Shown here piece by piece: positions 61,370 through 64,000 of a DNA stretch of 64,000 nt. The notes under the pieces were generated by a model. It saw only the letters and a program-made list of their open reading frames with translations, searched no databases and had not been told where the DNA came from. This stretch comes from Bradyrhizobium sp. NFR13 (GTDB taxonomy: Bacteria; Pseudomonadota; Alphaproteobacteria; Rhizobiales; Xanthobacteraceae): NCBI RefSeq assembly GCF_900114605.1, contig NZ_FOTP01000006.1, positions 270,109 through 334,108 on the forward strand, in the 5' to 3' direction. Every line of letters begins with the position of its first letter. Position 1 is the stretch's first letter. Position numbers and translations under genes: made by a program.

Positions 61370-63595
61370 ATGAAGCGCATGCGGCGAGTGAGACGGCTGG
61401 CGCAGAAGTTTGGGCGAGCGCGGGCGTTCTGCGTACTCCTGCTACTCGGGCTCGCAGCGCTGCGCATTGCAGATCCTTCGGCCGTCGAGGAATTACGCAT
61501 GCGGACTTTCGACACCTATCAGGTGATCGAACCGCGCGTGAAGACGGTCAGACCTGTCGTGATCGTCGACATCGATGAAAAGAGTCTTGCAAAGGACGGT
61601 CAATGGCCGTGGCCGCGCACCCGCGTTGCCGAACTCGTCACCAAGCTGACACGCGCCGGCGCAGTGGTGATCGCTTTCGACATCGTGTTCCCCGAGCCGG
61701 ACCGAATGACGCCTGCGATCGCCGCAGATTTCTTCCAGGGACTGGATGAAGAGACCCGGGCCAAGCTCCGCGCGCTTCCGAGCAATGACGCGATACTCGC
61801 ACAGGCGATAAGGCAGTCACGTGTGGTATTGGGTGAATCGGGCTTGCCCAACCCGGTCAGGACGCTGGACAATTCGCTGCCGCTGACGGGGCTCGCCATG
61901 CTGGGCGGCGATCCTGCCCCGTACATGATCAATTTCCCGGGGCTGCTCCGCAACGTATCGACGCTGGAATCCGCTGCGGCCGGCCGCGGTCTGCTGACCA
62001 TTCGTACCGAGCGCGACGCGATCGTGCGGCGCGTGCCGATGCTGATGCAAGCTCAGGGCATGACGCTGCCGTCGCTGAGTTTCGAAATGCTGCGCGTCGC
62101 CACAGGTACGGATACCATTCTGACCAGATCGGACGAGGCGGGTATTCGCAGCATCGCCGTCAAGGGCCTGCAAATCCCGACCGATCGCAACGGACAATTC
62201 TGGGTGCATTTCGCAAAGCACGATCCGTCGATATATATTCCGGCGTCCGATGTACTCGACGGCAGCTTCCCGCCCGGTGCCATTGCCGGCAAGCTGGTGT
62301 TGATCGGGACATCGTCGGTGGGATTGCTCGACGTCAAGACAACTCCGATCGATCCGGTGCTGCCGGGCGTCGAAGTGCACGCACAGGTGCTGGAAAGCGC
62401 GTTGACACGGCAGGTGCTGTCGCAGCCGAACTATGCGATCGTCGTCGAGCTCTGCGTCGCGTTGCTGCTTGGTGTTGTGGTGATCTCGCTGGCGCCGATG
62501 TTCGGTCCCGTGACGCTGGTCATCATGGGCGCCGTGTTTGCAGCATTACTCGCCGGCACATCCTGGTACTTCTACACGCAGCATCGCTTGCTGATCGACT
62601 TCACTTATCCCCTGCTCTCGACCACGCTGATCTATCTCACACTGATCTTCAGCAATTTCGTGCGCGAACAGGCGCAGCGCCGCCGCATCCGTTCGGCCTT
62701 CAGCCAGTATCTGTCGCCGGCGCTGGTGGCTCAGCTCGCGCAGTCGCCGGAGAAACTGGTGCTCGGCGGCGAGGAGCGCGAGATGACCATCATGTTCTCG
62801 GACGTGCGCGGCTTCACCACGATCTCGGAATCCTACAAGCACGATCCGCATGGCCTGACAACGCTGATGAACCGCTTTCTCACGCCGCTCACCAATGCCA
62901 TCCTCGATCGCAAGGGCACCATCGACAAATATATGGGTGACGCCATTATGGCGTTCTGGAACGCGCCGCTCGACGACGACCAGCACCAGATCAATGCGTG
63001 TGACGCGGCGCTCGACATGCTGGATCGCATCGACGCGCTGAACAGGCTGCGCCAGACCGAGGCCGAGAATGGCGGCCACGTCTATATCCCGATCAATGTC
63101 GGTATCGGACTCAATACCGGCATCTGTGTGGTCGGCAATATGGGATCGGACCTGCGCTTCGACTATTCGGTGCTCGGCGACAGCGTCAATCTGGCCTCGC
63201 GCCTCGAAGGCCAGTCAAAGGAATACGGCTTTCCGATCATCGTCGGCTCGAAGACCGCACTCGCCGCCAAGGACAAGTTCGCCATTCTCGAGCTCGATTT
63301 CATCATGGTGAAGGGCAAGAAAGAACCGGAAGTGATCTACGCCATCGCCGGACGTGAGGACGTGACGCATTCGGAACGCTTCCAGATGCTGCGCAACCTG
63401 ACCATCGAGATGCTGGCTTGCTATCGCAATCGCGATTGGAGCGAAGCCTTGTTTGCGATCGAGCGTGGCCGCAATTCGGATGTCGCGAATGCGCTGGAGA
63501 AGCTCTACGACCTCTATGAGAAGCGTATTCGTGCCTATCAGGAGAACCCGCCGCCTGAGGATTGGAACGGCGCGTTTGCATTGCTGACGAAGTGA
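61370..63595 (+). CDS. CHASE2-domain adenylate/guanylate cyclase (class III)
   Basis: A 741-residue membrane cyclase. After a first span (about 18-34), CHASE2 occupies roughly 40-345 (RMRTFDTYQVIEPRVKTVRP, PGVEVHAQVLESAL). Three spans at about 355-432 follow. The class III catalytic domain at about 465-650 has metal Asp478 (MFSDVRGFTTISE) and Asp524 (KYMGDAIMAFW). The purine-specifying Lys520 and Ser600, and transition-state Asn607 and Arg611 (GDSVNLASRLE), are present. Lys520 with Ser in place of Thr favours ATP and cAMP. It starts 10 bases after the HlyD gene and is probably co-transcribed with the secretion genes. The sensed signal is unknown. Confidence 0.93.
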   Translation: MKRMRRVRRLAQKFGRARAFCVLLLLGLAALRIADPSAVEELRMRTFDTYQVIEPRVKTVRPVVIVDIDEKSLAKDGQWPWPRTRVAELVTKLTRAGAVVIAFDIVFPEPDRMTPAIAADFFQGLDEETRAKLRALPSNDAILAQAIRQSRVVLGESGLPNPVRTLDNSLPLTGLAMLGGDPAPYMINFPGLLRNVSTLESAAAGRGLLTIRTERDAIVRRVPMLMQAQGMTLPSLSFEMLRVATGTDTILTRSDEAGIRSIAVKGLQIPTDRNGQFWVHFAKHDPSIYIPASDVLDGSFPPGAIAGKLVLIGTSSVGLLDVKTTPIDPVLPGVEVHAQVLESALTRQVLSQPNYAIVVELCVALLLGVVVISLAPMFGPVTLVIMGAVFAALLAGTSWYFYTQHRLLIDFTYPLLSTTLIYLTLIFSNFVREQAQRRRIRSAFSQYLSPALVAQLAQSPEKLVLGGEEREMTIMFSDVRGFTTISESYKHDPHGLTTLMNRFLTPLTNAILDRKGTIDKYMGDAIMAFWNAPLDDDQHQINACDAALDMLDRIDALNRLRQTEAENGGHVYIPINVGIGLNTGICVVGNMGSDLRFDYSVLGDSVNLASRLEGQSKEYGFPIIVGSKTALAAKDKFAILELDFIMVKGKKEPEVIYAIAGREDVTHSERFQMLRNLTIEMLACYRNRDWSEALFAIERGRNSDVANALEKLYDLYEKRIRAYQENPPPEDWNGAFALLTK

Positions 63596-64000
63596 GCTGT
63601 CATTTCGGGGCGTGACCGCTGACTCAGCGATCGTCTGAACTTCAAACAGCCACTTCCCTTCAGACATGCCTCATCGCCCCTGTTGTTTGCGGCGCGGGGG
63701 GCGCCGTCGTGTCTTGCATTCCCGCCCCCTTGCGAGAGGGCGTGCGGAACGCCGGGTGCCCGTTGCACCCTTGGGCCTGATGCGAATGCGGTCTTCCGCA
63801 AGTGAGTGTGCATCAGGACTTTCGGACGCGCTGGGCGAAGTGCCCGGCGTTCCGCCTGCGGTGTTTTTTCAGCCTGCTTGCGCTTTGCCTCAGCGAACGA
63901 TCCGATCACCAAAACTATGGTCCCACGGCGGAGGGACAGGGAGCCTCAAGCGAGAAAGCCGGACGCGTTTCGATTTGGTCGTCCGTCACACTGTCCAGGG
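63596..64000. other. Right-end intergenic region
   Basis: About 405 bases with no supported gene. Frames on the minus strand look like repeat-derived or low-complexity sequence. It holds the multi-hairpin element at 63744-63869, listed separately. The last 80 bases (GGTCCCACGGCGGAGGGACA onward) probably belong to the next intergenic or gene region beyond the window. Confidence 0.6.
63744..63869 (+). ncRNA. Multi-hairpin element with T6 end: structured RNA or dispersed repeat
   Basis: An outer 13-base-pair stem, GCGGAACGCCGGG (63744-63756) with CCCGGCGTTCCGC (63843-63855), encloses several hairpins: GGGTGC/GCACCC (63754-63770, sharing three bases with the outer stem), CCTGATGC/GCATCAGG (63776-63817) with TGCGG/CCGCA nested inside, and ACTTTCG/CGAAGT. 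Eight bases after the outer stem comes TTTTTT (63864-63869). The fold is compact and could be an RNA gene ending at a terminator or an intergenic palindromic repeat. No transcription evidence exists. Confidence 0.4.

Noticed and set aside
63538..63912. A 124-codon minus-strand frame at the right end
   Set aside because: Its sequence comes from the multi-hairpin intergenic element and overlaps the cyclase 3' end. Similar short frames arise from dispersed repeats.
1..64000. CRISPR array, prophage, insertion sequence, tRNA or rRNA
   Set aside because: No regularly spaced repeats, transposase, integrase or phage genes, and no cloverleaf or rRNA-like segment, were recognised by eye. Only short palindromic repeats are present.

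Overview
The window looks like a chromosomal segment of a high-GC alphaproteobacterium of the Bradyrhizobium / Rhodopseudomonas / Tardiphaga group (Nitrobacteraceae). This rests on protein style (a ZnuD-like receptor, an MmcB-type nuclease, DUF3369 and ActR/RegA-type regulators, a DUF1236 protein, an MXKDX-repeat protein), GC-rich codon use with long antisense shadow frames, and compact palindromic intergenic repeats. The assignment is inference; no rRNA marker is present. No tRNA or rRNA gene, transposase, integrase, phage gene or CRISPR array was recognised.

Layout. 1-5.6 kb (minus): a peptide/nickel-type ABC importer operon (binding protein, two permeases, double ATPase) that runs into a DUF4089/AtzG-like gene and the start of an AtzE-type amidase. 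5.9-10.2 kb (plus): TonB-dependent receptor, exbB, exbD and tonB behind a Fur/Mur-like palindrome, closed by a bidirectional hairpin shared with a lone ugpB. 11.9-16.5 kb: a three-gene phosphorelay (membrane kinase, REC-DUF3369-kinase, OmpR-type regulator), then an ECF sigma gene. 17.5-21.4 kb: CcdA plus a thioredoxin, then a cyanide-insensitive bd-type oxidase operon with a DUF2474-like small subunit. 21.5-23.3 kb: an L,D-transpeptidase and a lone amino-acid binding protein. 23.4-28.5 kb: two acyl-CoA dehydrogenases, a carboxymuconolactone-decarboxylase-family protein, a VOC protein and an MFS permease. 28.7-38.2 kb: assorted genes (response regulator, MmcB, VWA protein, MBL hydrolase, desaturase, DUF1236 protein, hybrid kinase, PHB-depolymerase-like esterase, MXKDX protein). 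38.3-50.4 kb: chromate transporter with a rhodanese-ChrB protein, DHA2 efflux pump, transhydrogenase, cupins, HtpX, a luciferase-like oxidoreductase and an SDR. 50.6-52.3 kb: a chemoreceptor.

52.4-63.6 kb is the most coherent accessory block. It holds a LapG-like periplasmic cysteine protease (minus), a 1509-residue type I secreted adhesin with a FecR-like N-terminal domain, its type I secretion ATPase and membrane-fusion protein, and a CHASE2 adenylate cyclase 10 bases behind them. This suggests a surface-adhesion system in which secretion, proteolytic release and cAMP signalling are genetically linked. It resembles Lap systems, but no LapD and no TolC are visible. The window ends in a multi-hairpin intergenic element that could be a dispersed repeat or a structured RNA.
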